The position numbers were made by a program, and so were the translations under genes. Shown here one piece after another: positions 31,201 through 39,263 of a stretch of DNA of 42,426 bases. The stretch comes from a virus. Position 1 is the first letter of the stretch; each line of letters begins with the position of its first letter. The stretch spans positions 1-42,426 of IMG/VR virus record IMGVR_UViG_3300021437_000038; one strand, 5' to 3'. The notes beneath the pieces were generated by a model. It was not told the origin of the DNA and did not search any database. It saw only the letters and a list, made by a program, of their open reading frames with translations.

Positions 31201-34200
31201 GCTCCAGACCAGCCAGCTCAGCGCAATTTGGGATGGAGAACGCGCCGACTTGGAAAGGCGCGAGGGGCTTTCTTCGATTCTCAACGCCTCCTGGACCAGG
31301 TATTCCAAGAGTGCGGAGAGGGAATCCAGCGCGCGCCAACTCGAGGTTCTGGCAACCCAAGAAAAGGCCAAGGGCCACATTCCCGCCGTATTTCCCGAGA
31401 GTCAATGGAGCTTCCGCCGTTCCGTGCCGGGCTTTGGTGAAACCGAGCATGGCATGGACGCGGGCGACCTGGGCCTGGACGCCGGCGCGGGGATTCCGAA
31501 CTTCGACCCCTCGTTGCTGCGCGACTTGACGCAGGTGGCGGGCAACGTGATCGAGAGCGGTGCGGCGGATTTCCCGAGCTTTGCCCGGGCCATGGGGCAG
31601 GCCCTTGACGGTCAATTTGCCGAGTATTACCATGCCGCATACAACCAGGTGCGCGAGTTCACCGAGGCCGCACACCTCAAAGCGCGGATGACGCCGCGCG
31701 AGGAGACTGAACTTTATGACGCCCAAGGTAACCGAATCGCCACACCAGCCGGGCCGGCAGGACCTGGACTGGAATCGCAGCTTTCTGGAGCAGTTCGAGG
31801 AGGCGGCAGCCGTCCACGGCGGCCCGGACTTAGAGTGGTTGACGAGGGAGATTTACCAGCGGCCCGACCGATTGTCCGCAGTGGCGAATACACGGGGCCG
31901 GCCGGACTCGGCATCGATGAAACGCAGCGCAGCGCCGCCAACCTCGCCCTCACCGCGCTCGAAGACGGCAAGCCCGCGTTCCTCCTCGGGGACGGGACGG
32001 GCGTAGGCAAGACCGGCACGGAACTGGTGGTGGCCGCCCAAACGGCTCTGCGCACCAAGCTGCCCTCGTTGATCGTCACCTCGAGCAAGGAAGTCATCGA
32101 GAACCGGTTCAAGCAGGATCAAATCCGCTTTGGCATTCCCAGCCAGGGCATCGAATTCGCCACGTACAACGACCTGAGCCGTGGGACCGTCCCAAGCAAG
32201 AAGTTCGGCCTGGTGCTGTACGACGAGGCGCACAACCTCAAGAACGCGGATAGCACCCGGACCTGGAACACGCGGCTGATTGACGCGCGGCATAAAGTGT
32301 TCGCGACCGCGACGCCCATGGACAGCCCGCCGCACGCGGCCTATTTCCTGGCACAACTGACGGGCAAGACGGAAGCGGAGATCGCGCGGCGGCTGGGTTA
32401 CCATTACGAGGAGAAGATCATTAACGGGGAGATCCGTCAGCGTGCCGTGCTCGACAAAGACATGACGTGGGCGCGGGTGATCGACAACATCAAGGCCGAA
32501 CGCACATTGGCAGTGCGTAACGGGCAGCTCATCCGGCGCGAGTATCCGTTCTTTGGCGAGGTGAACTGGCGCAATGCCGAACCGCTGAACATCGACCAGG
32601 CGCAGGATCACCAGGCCATGCTCGAATACTGGGATGAGCGGATCGCCGCCACGCGGATGCCCGAAGCCCGCCGCAACCTGGCCGGCCAGAAGAGTAACGA
32701 GATATCCCGTTGGACCGAGGCGCAGAAAGCGCCTGCCGTCCTGCGCGCGCTGCTGAAGGACCTGGACCGCGGCCGGCGTGTGATCGTGTTTGGCGAAGGG
32801 GTGAACGAGACGGCCATCAAGGGACTCGAAGGCAAAGTGGTGCCGGGCATTCTGGGATACCTGGCGCGCGAGCTGGACCAGCGCGGGATTAAGTATGCCA
32901 AGATCTTCGGGCCGGACAGCGACAAGAAAGCCGCCGCGAACCGCGATTTCCAGAGCGACCATTATAAGGTGGCCCTGGCCACGCCCAAGAGCGGAGGCAC
33001 GGGGCTGGACATGGACGACATCGTGGGCGACCGCCCGCGCACGGTCCACCTGGCCACGCTGAACTGGGCGGGGGACACGTTTGACCAGATTCAAGGGCGC
33101 GTGAGCCGGCGCAACACGGCCAGCCCCTCCGAGTTCTACGTGTGGCGGCAGCCCGAAAGCTTCGGCGACCAGCGCAAACAGATCGTGGCGGACCGCAAGC
33201 TGCGCACGCTCCGGAGCATTCAAAGCGGCGAGGACTTGGACACAGGACAGTTTGAAACCAGCGCGGAGCATGGGATGGAGGAGGTGATTCACGAAATGGC
33301 CGCGGCCACTCCGGCTAGCATCGCTCCGGCGCCGCTTGTCGCCAGTTCCGAGCCTTCTCCTTCTGCCTTTGTCAAAGAGCTCGAGCACTTCCGAAGCGTT
33401 ACGGCGCCGCAGACGGCTGGCCCGCCAGCGCGTTTCGCCGCCAACCTCCTCCGCGAGCTGGGCGCGAAGATGGCCAACGAACTGGCCCGTGCCGACGTAA
33501 CGCTTAAGCCGTTCCGGCGCGACTTCGACCGCTCGCCCCTGCCCAAGGATTGGCAATACGACCCCAGCGCGCCCCTGCCACGCAACCTGGCATTCATCGA
33601 TGCGTACGAGGGCGGCGACGTCCAAACGCTTGGACCGATCGAGGCGCAGGCCGCCGCGGAATTCGCCCGGCAAAACCAGCAATGGCTGGACCGCATCCAC
33701 GCCCTGGGCACGGGTGCCTTGCAGCATGCCATCGAGAATTACTTCCCGCACCTGTGGGACAATCCCAAGCGCGCCCGCCAGGTGATCGCCGAAGCCCTAG
33801 CCAAGCGGCCGTTGGAAGGCAGCAAGAGTTTCCTCAAGCAACGGACTTACCAGCTTTTCCGCGAGGGCCTGGAGGCGGGGCTCAAGCCGGTGCATGACAA
33901 CCCGGTGGACCTGTGGATGCTCAAGAAGCGCGAGGTGGAACGCTACATCCTGGCCCGGTCGTTTATCAACGAGATGAAGGCCGCGGGGCTGATGAAATTC
34001 AATTACGTGTTCAGCCGCGTGCCGGAGGGCTGGCGCGCCGTCAAGGATCCCGCGTTCACGCAGTACGGGCCGCCGAGTGTGACGATCAAGGAAGCGTTCG
34101 ACGCCGGCATGCGGGCCAAGACGCTCGAGGTGCTGGAGCATTTGGGCGTTCCCCATAGCAGGCTGGTCAAAATAGGGGGAAAGCGCTGGGGCTTCGAACG

Positions 34201-36319
34201 AGACGTGCCCGGCGTACCGGGCACAGAGCGGATTGTGACCAAGTTCGGCGGGCCGGACTTTGTGATCTGGCACGAGCTCGGGCATGCGCTCGATAACCGC
34301 TACCGCGACCTGCGCGATACCATGACGGCCACGCCCGCCATGGAGCAGGAGCTGCGACGCCTGGCGGATCTGCGGTTCGAGGGCGAAAACATTTCGGAAG
34401 GCCGCAAGCGTTACATCCGCTCGATGCCCGAGAAGATGGCGGTGACGCTGCAGGCGTATCTCCACGCGCCGGATCGCATGGCCCAGGTGGCGCCTACGGT
34501 CAAGGCGGCGTTCGAGGGATTTCTGCGCGCGCATCCCGAGCTCAGCGAGATCAATGACATCCGCCCAAGCTTGCGCCTGGGCGTGGGCGAGGCGGAGATG
34601 CCGGTGAGCGGCTTGATCAAGCTGGGGGATTGGATCCTGCCCGAGGCGGCCACCCAGGTGGTGGATAATTACCTCTCGCCGGGCCTGAACCCGCGGCTCT
34701 GGTACCGCACGCTGCGCGAGTCGAGCAACTTGCTCAATGGGGTGCAGCTCGGGCTTTCGGCGTTTCACCTCGGGTTCACTTCGCTCGATGCCGCCACCTC
34801 GCGCCTGGCGCTGGGGCTCGAGGATGCTGTCCGCGGCGATCTGGGTCGCGCAGTTCGCACCATCGCCAGCGTGCCGGTTTCCCCGTTCACCAACATCGCC
34901 CAGGGCGCCCGGCTGCGCCGCGCGGTGCTGTCGCCGGCTTACGCGGCCACTCATCCCGAGCTGCAGCCGCTGGTGCATGCGCTCGAAGCGGCCGGCGGGC
35001 GTGTGGGGCAGGATCGGTTTTGGCGCACGGAGTTCACCCGGCGCATGCAGCGCGCGATCCGCGAGGGAACGGCCACGGGTTATCTGCGCGGCGCGCTCCA
35101 GGCGCCGTTCGCGCTGTGGGAACAGTCGATGCGGCCCATCATGGAATACGTGGTGCCGCGGCAAAAGCTGGGCGTGTTTGCCGACATGGCCAAGCGCGAG
35201 CTGCTCCGGCTGGGCCCCACGTCGGACGCGGCCACCACGCGCGAGGCGATGCGCAAGGCCTGGGATAGTGTGGACAACCGCATGGGGCAACTGGTCTATG
35301 ACAACCTGTTTTATAACCGGGCGGTGAAGGACCTGGCGTTGCTTACGTTCCGCGCCTACGGCTGGCAGCTCGGCAAATACCGCGAGGGCCTGGGCGCCGG
35401 CGTGGACGTGGCAAAAGCGGCCCGAGCGCTGGCGCGTGGCGAGAAACCCGAGTTTTCCCATCGCATGGCCTATGCCATGGCCTTGCCGATCATGGTCGGC
35501 ACGCTCGGGGGCGTGGTGAATTACCTGTTCACCGGCCAGCAGCCGCAGGAGAAAGACTGGTTCATGCCGCGCACGGGTGAGCAGGACCAGAACGGGAACG
35601 AGGTGCGCCTGAATTTCCCCAGTTACATGAAGGACGTGCTGGCCTATGCCAAGCATCCGGTGACGAGCTTTGGCCATTCGCTCAATCCGCTGCTCTCGGC
35701 CATGGCGGATGTGCTGGGCAATCACGATTTCTATGATGTGCGGATCCGCAATCCGGACGATCCGCTCTGGCAGCAGGGGAGCGACCTGGCGGCCTTTGCG
35801 GCGAAACAGTTCACGCCGTTCTCGGTGAGTGGCTTGATGAAGCTGCGCGACGACGCGGCGCCGGTCCAGAAGCAGATCATGCCGTTCTTCGGTCTCACGG
35901 TGGCTCCGTCGAGGATGACGATGACGCCCGCGCAGGCGTTGGCGGCTGAGATCACGCAGGGCTCGATGCCGCGCGAGCCGCGCACGCCCGAGCAGTTCGA
36001 CCGCGCGAAGCTCATCAAGCAGGCGGTGCAGCAGCTCAAGAACGGCAATGCGCCGGCGGCGGATGAGCTGCTCCGCGGTGGCATCGAGCGGCGCTTGCTC
36101 AACGCCGGCAGCGCGCAGGTGATCATCGATCGGCTTCGCTACAGCCCGCTGCAGTTCCAGGTCCACCACATGACGCCGGACGCGGCGATGCGCGTGTGGC
36201 GGGTGGCCAATGATGCCGAGCGCGCCCTGCTCAAGCCGATCATTGTCTCGAAGGTCGGCGGCAGCCGCACGCTGGCGCCCGAGACGGCCGCGCTTTACCT
36301 GCAGGAGCTGATGAAATGA
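28208..36319 (+). CDS. Giant polyvalent ejection protein: SF2 helicase and zincin domains
   Basis: 2703 residues. The N-terminus has three TFxFEEA motifs. A long Ala/Pro/Gln-rich region (about 240-850) is likely flexible. A superfamily 2 helicase (about 1230-1660) has Walker A GDGTGVGKT (1261-1269), DEAH box YDEAHNLK (about 1338), ATATPMDS (about 1365) and a GRVSRRN motif VI (about 1630); it resembles strawberry-notch or SNF2-like helicases of phage polyvalent proteins. A zincin-type site HELGHALD is at about 2022-2029. The C-terminal 450 residues carry hydrophobic helices and DLALLTFRAYGWQLGKYREG, as in large polyvalent-protein-associated domains. It is probably packaged and injected, remodelling DNA and cutting host or its own protein. 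EHGM motifs at about 859, 1080 and 1686 lie at module edges. Confidence 0.8.
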   Translation: MPETFTFEEALGQPMEQPRVEGRGSSGTATATAPDTFTFEEAADPSKTFSFEEADRDRAIPFYDKSSPEPQPPADQLFLAPKTIQSIRQGVNPVSRPEGNEPAYQGLVQAFNEPHVKLLRSFSEDQKKLIDEEGPTWLKQFAGAHESIANSVNWFTSTAGLATLGLGSAPKVVQKAVALAFAIDMASHLPETGAAIGEELAKPPGERDERKLAQLSTDALSTMAFATTAAKHGLLPTRQAPPPGSPRPDGLVPQASVLQKVLSALGPVKPGEKAAFDPVAAAEERNQARVAMGREPVPVTVPPEVPGDKPVLFPGVVALPQTGQGQSQPVPDLLAQTTAQIEAARLQNQAEVQAFERQKAAEGRGLPPTVVEGGVPGRPDLNQGFAALAPPAVAPPVPEPPATLAAQIEWLRNGKRDAVLFTPGEALPEGATLADFSSVETPHGTILFNPQRISGTAILDAVAQNRLGDVLGYGISAKPAPEQAAGVVVVRAPDGTEKQAVVTDQANAPAVVQAAANVADHGDKIAVEMPEQVVQGRTAGVSGGTPNTATGTVALPGKEGAGAVPSGPPVFARDAAASAIERLRAKAAQRNAPVAPQRVAMVQTPEEIAANKAWFEEQRARQAEELRRRSQPSTPNAQPAWTPPRAEPVVPISGEETSDLYTIRDAVRENGGLTGPDLDAALKAMRAGQKPAAVVQEWAGGGEHDDLANILEQIAAVRDEGNSAEYRRLRQAYQKTFVPGRPKVELTLQGIQKAQESGVVPTGGVPQDAGELISRAWADASKPARIDREATAAAQAEADHQAFVQSLQVRGKQIFSGTQPLGEIHTDRTGRRMLVPTPEAEALSPEFQAEVLNKAGIETEHGMDAGEPVRDMTPGELDEPTIRAALDEMAGLIYRKSYAELGDIQRYTIRTAVEDEQIQGREQRDRASGRQPGDQGERPRAKLPPERLAEQPTSASGLPEQYEAWLSQRSNWERRIRNGRLAIQTAPRNADGRIRWNKLQTSQLSAIWDGERADLERREGLSSILNASWTRYSKSAERESSARQLEVLATQEKAKGHIPAVFPESQWSFRRSVPGFGETEHGMDAGDLGLDAGAGIPNFDPSLLRDLTQVAGNVIESGAADFPSFARAMGQALDGQFAEYYHAAYNQVREFTEAAHLKARMTPREETELYDAQGNRIATPAGPAGPGLESQLSGAVRGGGSRPRRPGLRVVDEGDLPAARPIVRSGEYTGPAGLGIDETQRSAANLALTALEDGKPAFLLGDGTGVGKTGTELVVAAQTALRTKLPSLIVTSSKEVIENRFKQDQIRFGIPSQGIEFATYNDLSRGTVPSKKFGLVLYDEAHNLKNADSTRTWNTRLIDARHKVFATATPMDSPPHAAYFLAQLTGKTEAEIARRLGYHYEEKIINGEIRQRAVLDKDMTWARVIDNIKAERTLAVRNGQLIRREYPFFGEVNWRNAEPLNIDQAQDHQAMLEYWDERIAATRMPEARRNLAGQKSNEISRWTEAQKAPAVLRALLKDLDRGRRVIVFGEGVNETAIKGLEGKVVPGILGYLARELDQRGIKYAKIFGPDSDKKAAANRDFQSDHYKVALATPKSGGTGLDMDDIVGDRPRTVHLATLNWAGDTFDQIQGRVSRRNTASPSEFYVWRQPESFGDQRKQIVADRKLRTLRSIQSGEDLDTGQFETSAEHGMEEVIHEMAAATPASIAPAPLVASSEPSPSAFVKELEHFRSVTAPQTAGPPARFAANLLRELGAKMANELARADVTLKPFRRDFDRSPLPKDWQYDPSAPLPRNLAFIDAYEGGDVQTLGPIEAQAAAEFARQNQQWLDRIHALGTGALQHAIENYFPHLWDNPKRARQVIAEALAKRPLEGSKSFLKQRTYQLFREGLEAGLKPVHDNPVDLWMLKKREVERYILARSFINEMKAAGLMKFNYVFSRVPEGWRAVKDPAFTQYGPPSVTIKEAFDAGMRAKTLEVLEHLGVPHSRLVKIGGKRWGFERDVPGVPGTERIVTKFGGPDFVIWHELGHALDNRYRDLRDTMTATPAMEQELRRLADLRFEGENISEGRKRYIRSMPEKMAVTLQAYLHAPDRMAQVAPTVKAAFEGFLRAHPELSEINDIRPSLRLGVGEAEMPVSGLIKLGDWILPEAATQVVDNYLSPGLNPRLWYRTLRESSNLLNGVQLGLSAFHLGFTSLDAATSRLALGLEDAVRGDLGRAVRTIASVPVSPFTNIAQGARLRRAVLSPAYAATHPELQPLVHALEAAGGRVGQDRFWRTEFTRRMQRAIREGTATGYLRGALQAPFALWEQSMRPIMEYVVPRQKLGVFADMAKRELLRLGPTSDAATTREAMRKAWDSVDNRMGQLVYDNLFYNRAVKDLALLTFRAYGWQLGKYREGLGAGVDVAKAARALARGEKPEFSHRMAYAMALPIMVGTLGGVVNYLFTGQQPQEKDWFMPRTGEQDQNGNEVRLNFPSYMKDVLAYAKHPVTSFGHSLNPLLSAMADVLGNHDFYDVRIRNPDDPLWQQGSDLAAFAAKQFTPFSVSGLMKLRDDAAPVQKQIMPFFGLTVAPSRMTMTPAQALAAEITQGSMPREPRTPEQFDRAKLIKQAVQQLKNGNAPAADELLRGGIERRLLNAGSAQVIIDRLRYSPLQFQVHHMTPDAAMRVWRVANDAERALLKPIIVSKVGGSRTLAPETAALYLQELMK
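28261..28282 (+). repeat. Short heptamer insertion near the polyvalent N-terminus
   Basis: AGGGTCGAAGGTCGAGGGTC encodes RVEGRGS and separates the first and second TFTFEEA motifs. Confidence 0.6.
29313..29396 (+). repeat. GGAGGGCGGAG...CGCCCCTCC palindromic repeat, copy C
   Basis: GGAGGGCGGAGTTCCAGGAC and GCCCTGA, then GGGGTTCGCGGCGCTCGCCC and CTCCAG, with an extra CGCCCCTCCAG. In frame, giving VEGGVPGRPDLNQGFAALAP. It is the same pair of motifs as copy B but in the opposite order. Confidence 0.65.
29828..29880 (+). repeat. Dispersed in-frame palindromic element, copy 3
   Basis: 53 bases, GTGTCGGGCGGGACGCCCAA onward, with stem AGCGACC/GGTCGCGCT. It encodes GVSGGTPNTATGTVALPG in the same frame as copies 1 and 2. 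Confidence 0.75.
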
Positions 36320-36341
36320 TTTCCCGGCCCGCCGGGCGGGG

Positions 36342-36372
36342 GAAAACTGAAACCTGAAACCTGAAACCGAAA
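36342..36372 (+). repeat. TGAAACC heptamer run
   Basis: AAACTGAAACCTGAAACCTG and AAACCG, in the spacer between the polyvalent gene and the exported protein at 36378. Confidence 0.7.
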
Positions 36373-36377
36373 GACCT

Positions 36378-36983
36378 ATGAAACGATACCTGATCCTCCT
36401 GGCGGCCCTGGCCGCTGTTACCTTCACCCTCAGCGCCGTCGCTGCCACCGTGCAGCCGGTGCCGTTCCCGCCCATCAAAGCGGCCTCGATCGGCACGAGC
36501 GCGGGAACCAATCCCACCGTGGTGCTCTCGGCCAACGGTGTGCAGCCGGTGCCCGCAATCAACTATATCAACGCCAGCGCGACCGAGGACGCGGCTACCA
36601 TCGGTTTTCTGGCGGCAACCAATGGCTTGATCGTGTCCGGCAGTGCGACGTCGCGCGTATTCTTCGCTTCGACCAATGGCATTCGCAGCGGCACGGTGGT
36701 GCTGCGCCACGTGGCGAGCGATAAGTACGAGACGGCCACCATGACGGCCGGCGCCACGAACACGGCCACCTTTGCCAGCGCACCCGCGACCGCTCTGCTG
36801 GTTGGCGACCAGGTGTACGTGATGGACCTGGTGGCCACCCTGCCCGTGGGGAGTAATAGCGTGGCGTATGCCAATAGCCCGCTGGTGGTCGGCAAGCCGT
36901 GGTCGCCTGTCCTGGTGCAGATCACCGGCACAAATGCGCGCCTCTCAACGGTCACCTGGTCGTATCTGCCGCTCCAGCCTTGA
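36378..36983 (+). CDS. Exported beta-rich hypothetical protein
   Basis: 201 residues. Signal peptide MKRYLILLAALAAVTFTLSA, then VAA before TVQPVPF. The mature part is beta-rich with repeated VQPVP, ATNGL and STNGI, and a Cys-free sequence ending SYLPLQP. It is the last gene of the late operon and converges on the integrase gene, seven bases away. Its export signal suggests a role in the host envelope rather than the virion, unless the signal is exapted. No family is recognised. Confidence 0.6.
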   Translation: MKRYLILLAALAAVTFTLSAVAATVQPVPFPPIKAASIGTSAGTNPTVVLSANGVQPVPAINYINASATEDAATIGFLAATNGLIVSGSATSRVFFASTNGIRSGTVVLRHVASDKYETATMTAGATNTATFASAPATALLVGDQVYVMDLVATLPVGSNSVAYANSPLVVGKPWSPVLVQITGTNARLSTVTWSYLPLQP

Positions 36984-36990
36984 GCGAAGC

Positions 36991-38253
36991 TTATTTCGCC
37001 CAGGTGATCGGGATCTGATCGGGATCCGTGGTGCGGGATTTGATCAGGTAGAGGTAATGCTGCTCGGTCACCAGGACCGAGCTGTGCCGCAGGAAGCCGC
37101 TCGCGCTCCAGATGCCGTATTTCATGGCCACCTGGCCGCCGGCGTAGGCGCGGAGGGCGTGGTTCGTCTTGGTGGTTTCCCAGCCCAGCTCCCGCATCCA
37201 GGCGCTCACGCCACGCGTGACGCCTTCGCTTTTCTCGGTGTCGGTCCCTTGCAGGATGGTCTCCTCGGGCGCGCCGCGCCAGCCGTGTTTGCCGGCGATC
37301 CGGAGCAGGGTGCTCCAGTAGGGGTCGATGGGGCGAACCTCGAGGTAGCCACTTTGGTTCTTCACCTGGGCGGCGTTGCTCAGCATGGTGACGCCGCCTT
37401 GCTGCCGGATCCAGCCCCAGCAGACTTGTGGCAGCTCGCCGGCGCGCAGGCCGCAGGAGAGCATCAGGCCCACGGCGAGGAATTGATTGCGATCGGCCAG
37501 CTTCTTCCACTCCTCGAGCGTGCGCTGGACCAGTGCATCCGAGGGCAGCCGGTAGACCTGGCTCTTGACGCCGCGGAAGCCGTATTGCTTGAAAGCGTGG
37601 TGGAACGGGGCGAAGTCGGGCAGCGCCAGGCCGGTCTTGGCCAGCTTGGCGGCTATGAAGGGCGCCACGGCGCCGCGGGCCTGGTTGAACAGCGAGTTGG
37701 CGCTACGCTTGATCCGGACGGCTTCGCCCTGGTCGGGCGCGAGCTTGGCGCGTTCGGTGGCGAGCTCGAACCATTTCTCGGCCGTCGCCTCGTTGAGGAG
37801 GGTGGTCGAGAGCCGATCGGGCTCGGGGCCGTGGACGCGGGAGAGGACGTTGCGCAGGCAGTTGATGTAATCGGCGCGGGTGCGGTCGGCGATCTCCAGG
37901 CCGGGCAGGCGTTCGAGCGCGGCGATGAGCTGGCCCACGGTGGCGCGCTCGGGCTCGCCGGTGCGGGAGAGCAGGGCCTGGACGGCCGCCTGGTTCTGGG
38001 ACTCCACGGCGTCGATGTAAAGTTTGGCGGTCATGATGGCCGTCTCCTTGGCGTTGGTCTTGCACGAGTAGAGGTAGCGCCGCCGGCGCCGCTCGAAGTA
38101 GAGATACCAGGGCGCATCGCGCGAGTCCGAACGTTTGAACAGGCGATAATTGCGGCCGTGATGCTTGATGTAGAATTTGGGGAAGCCGGTGTCAGCAGGA
38201 GACTCAGTGGGTGACTCAGTGCTCGGCTCAGTAACCGCTGATGCAGTTGTCAT
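36991..38253 (-). CDS. int: Tyrosine recombinase (phage integrase)
   Basis: 420 residues. After an arm-binding and SAM-like N-terminal half (GRNYRLFKRSDSRDAPWYLY; RADYINCLRNVLSRVH), the catalytic domain has Arg in LSCGLRAGELPQ (about residue 268), His-x-x-Arg in TNHALRAYAGG (about 365), a second His in FLRHSSVLVTEQHY (about 390) and the nucleophile Tyr just after it (about 400). It integrates phage DNA at an attachment site, probably the tRNA-like sequence 160 bases upstream of its start. It lacks the extra alpha-I2 domain typical of integron IntI. The large + strand frame opposite is a shadow. Confidence 0.92.
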   Translation of the reverse strand: MTTASAVTEPSTESPTESPADTGFPKFYIKHHGRNYRLFKRSDSRDAPWYLYFERRRRRYLYSCKTNAKETAIMTAKLYIDAVESQNQAAVQALLSRTGEPERATVGQLIAALERLPGLEIADRTRADYINCLRNVLSRVHGPEPDRLSTTLLNEATAEKWFELATERAKLAPDQGEAVRIKRSANSLFNQARGAVAPFIAAKLAKTGLALPDFAPFHHAFKQYGFRGVKSQVYRLPSDALVQRTLEEWKKLADRNQFLAVGLMLSCGLRAGELPQVCWGWIRQQGGVTMLSNAAQVKNQSGYLEVRPIDPYWSTLLRIAGKHGWRGAPEETILQGTDTEKSEGVTRGVSAWMRELGWETTKTNHALRAYAGGQVAMKYGIWSASGFLRHSSVLVTEQHYLYLIKSRTTDPDQIPITWAK

Positions 38254-38300
38254 GGTGCTGCAGGATGCAGTGTTGATGCAGGAAAGTCAAGGTGAATTCT

Positions 38301-38322
38301 CCCGTTATATCCCGTCATATCC
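38301..38322. repeat. Tandem CCCGTyATAT repeats near attP
   Basis: CCCGTTATAT and CCCGTCATAT are adjacent (38301-38320), followed by CC. Three GATGCAG copies lie at 38240, 38264 and 38275. Short repeats between integrase and att core are where arm-type integrase sites are found. The rest of 38254-38412 holds no gene. Confidence 0.4.
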
Positions 38323-38412
38323 GAGGCCAAAAGGCGTGGCCGACTGGGCGGAATCGTGGTAATTGCCAATGAAAGCGGGGGAAACCTAATGATTGCAGGG
38401 CTGGGAGGGTTG

Positions 38413-38453
38413 TGGAGCCGAGGGGATTCGAACCCCTGACCTACTGATTGCGA
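38413..38453 (-). other. attP: Candidate attP: 3' fragment of a tRNA
   Basis: On the - strand these 41 bases read from an anticodon-loop-like TTCGCAA through a stem half TCAGT, variable AGGTC, T-arm AGGGGTTCGAATCCCCT and acceptor half CGGCTCC with discriminator A. The 5' half of the tRNA is absent. It lies beside the integrase gene, as expected for a phage that restores the 3' end of a tRNA on integration. If the loop is read conventionally the anticodon is CGC, and the T at position 70 fits alanine; this is tentative. Confidence 0.75.
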
Positions 38454-38526
38454 ACGATGGTTTTCGGGCCAAGAGACGTCGAATTTTCGGGGGGCGTGGG
38501 GTTTGGGATGCGGGTCCTAGCCATGC

Positions 38527-39051
38527 TCAACGGGATGGCGACGGTGCAAAAGGCGGCGGCTCATTCGTCCGCTGGAATTGCGCCGGCCGCGTAATGTTCG
38601 TAGCGTTGAAGCGTTGAATGGCCACTTCCATTTCCATGGCTTCATACTCTTCTCGCTGCTTTGGGGACCAGTACATTCGGGTCATGGCGTCGCGCAGTGC
38701 GTTCGTGGAGCTGTAGTAGTTTGTGATTGCGCCGCCAGATCCGACCATCATGCTCGCAAGGTAAAGGCTGATCTGAAAATCTTCGCCTATCGGAGTCCAT
38801 GCTTCAGCAAACTGCCCATCGGGTTTCTTTGGCCCCTTTAGCAGCCAACGGTTATAGAGCCACGTCTGACCTGTGGCGGTGTCGATGCGATATAGCGCAT
38901 TTCCAGTCCGAAGCCCGAAATCGCTGCCGCCCAAATCAATCGGCCCGCTGAAAAGCTGATATCGGCCAACCTGGTTCTCCATGGCTCCATCGCCGGCCAG
39001 GAGAACGGGTACGGCGCAGATCAGAAGCAACAATGGAGTCAGAGCTCTCAC
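38527..39051 (-). CDS. Exported cargo protein of the lysogeny operon
   Basis: 174 residues from GTG 39051, which overlaps the stop of the upstream RHH gene (GTGA). Signal peptide RALTPLLLLICAVPVLLAG. The mature protein has NQVGRYQLFSGPIDLGGSDF, then YRIDTATGQTWLYNRWL, a pattern seen in bacterial proteins of the form RIDT-x-TG-x-W. It also has EEYEAMEMEVAIQRF. It is expressed with the repressor genes, so probably during lysogeny; superinfection exclusion or host surface conversion is a plausible role, not shown. Confidence 0.6.
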   Translation of the reverse strand: MRALTPLLLLICAVPVLLAGDGAMENQVGRYQLFSGPIDLGGSDFGLRTGNALYRIDTATGQTWLYNRWLLKGPKKPDGQFAEAWTPIGEDFQISLYLASMMVGSGGAITNYYSSTNALRDAMTRMYWSPKQREEYEAMEMEVAIQRFNATNITRPAQFQRTNEPPPFAPSPSR

Positions 39052-39263
39052 TTCTCAACGGTAGGATCCGTTGCTGGTTTATCGTAAAGGGCCGTCGCCA
39101 GTGGAACCGGAGCAGGCGCTGCAGGTCCAAAGCGTTTCTCGTGCTCGTTCCGTATCAACTCCTCGATGAGCACCGAAAGGCTAGTGTAGCTCCTCAATTC
39201 CATCAGCGCCTCGGCCCGCTCGAGCACCTTCTTATGAAGCGTGAGGTTGACTGGCTTCTTCAT
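39048..39263 (-). CDS. Ribbon-helix-helix regulator 2
   Basis: 71 residues from ATG 39263; a longer frame to 39365 exists. KKPVNLTLHKKVLERAEALM, then SYTSLSVLIEELIRNEHEKR, matches the CopG/Arc RHH pattern: one strand and two helices with a small turn residue between. The C-terminus is Pro/Ala rich. It overlaps RHH gene 1 by 32 bases and the exported gene by GTGA, so the three form one operon. Confidence 0.75.
   Translation of the reverse strand: MKKPVNLTLHKKVLERAEALMELRSYTSLSVLIEELIRNEHEKRFGPAAPAPVPLATALYDKPATDPTVEK

Noticed and set aside
33797-36562. 921-residue - strand ORF
   Set aside because: It is antisense to the polyvalent protein gene. Its His/Arg/Leu-rich composition is typical of a shadow frame in GC-rich coding DNA, and no domain is visible.
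36868-38214. 448-residue + strand ORF
   Set aside because: It lies opposite the integrase gene, which has all catalytic residues. The + frame is Gly/Ala/Val rich without motifs.
36991-38253. Integrase as an integron IntI partner for the attC-like sites
   Set aside because: It lies beside a tRNA-type att core and lacks the extra helix region of IntI. It is best read as a phage integrase.
38393-38617. 74-residue + strand ORF containing EGIRTPDLLIAN
   Set aside because: The peptide is a translation of the tRNA 3' fragment, a well-known source of spurious ORFs in tRNA-flanking DNA.
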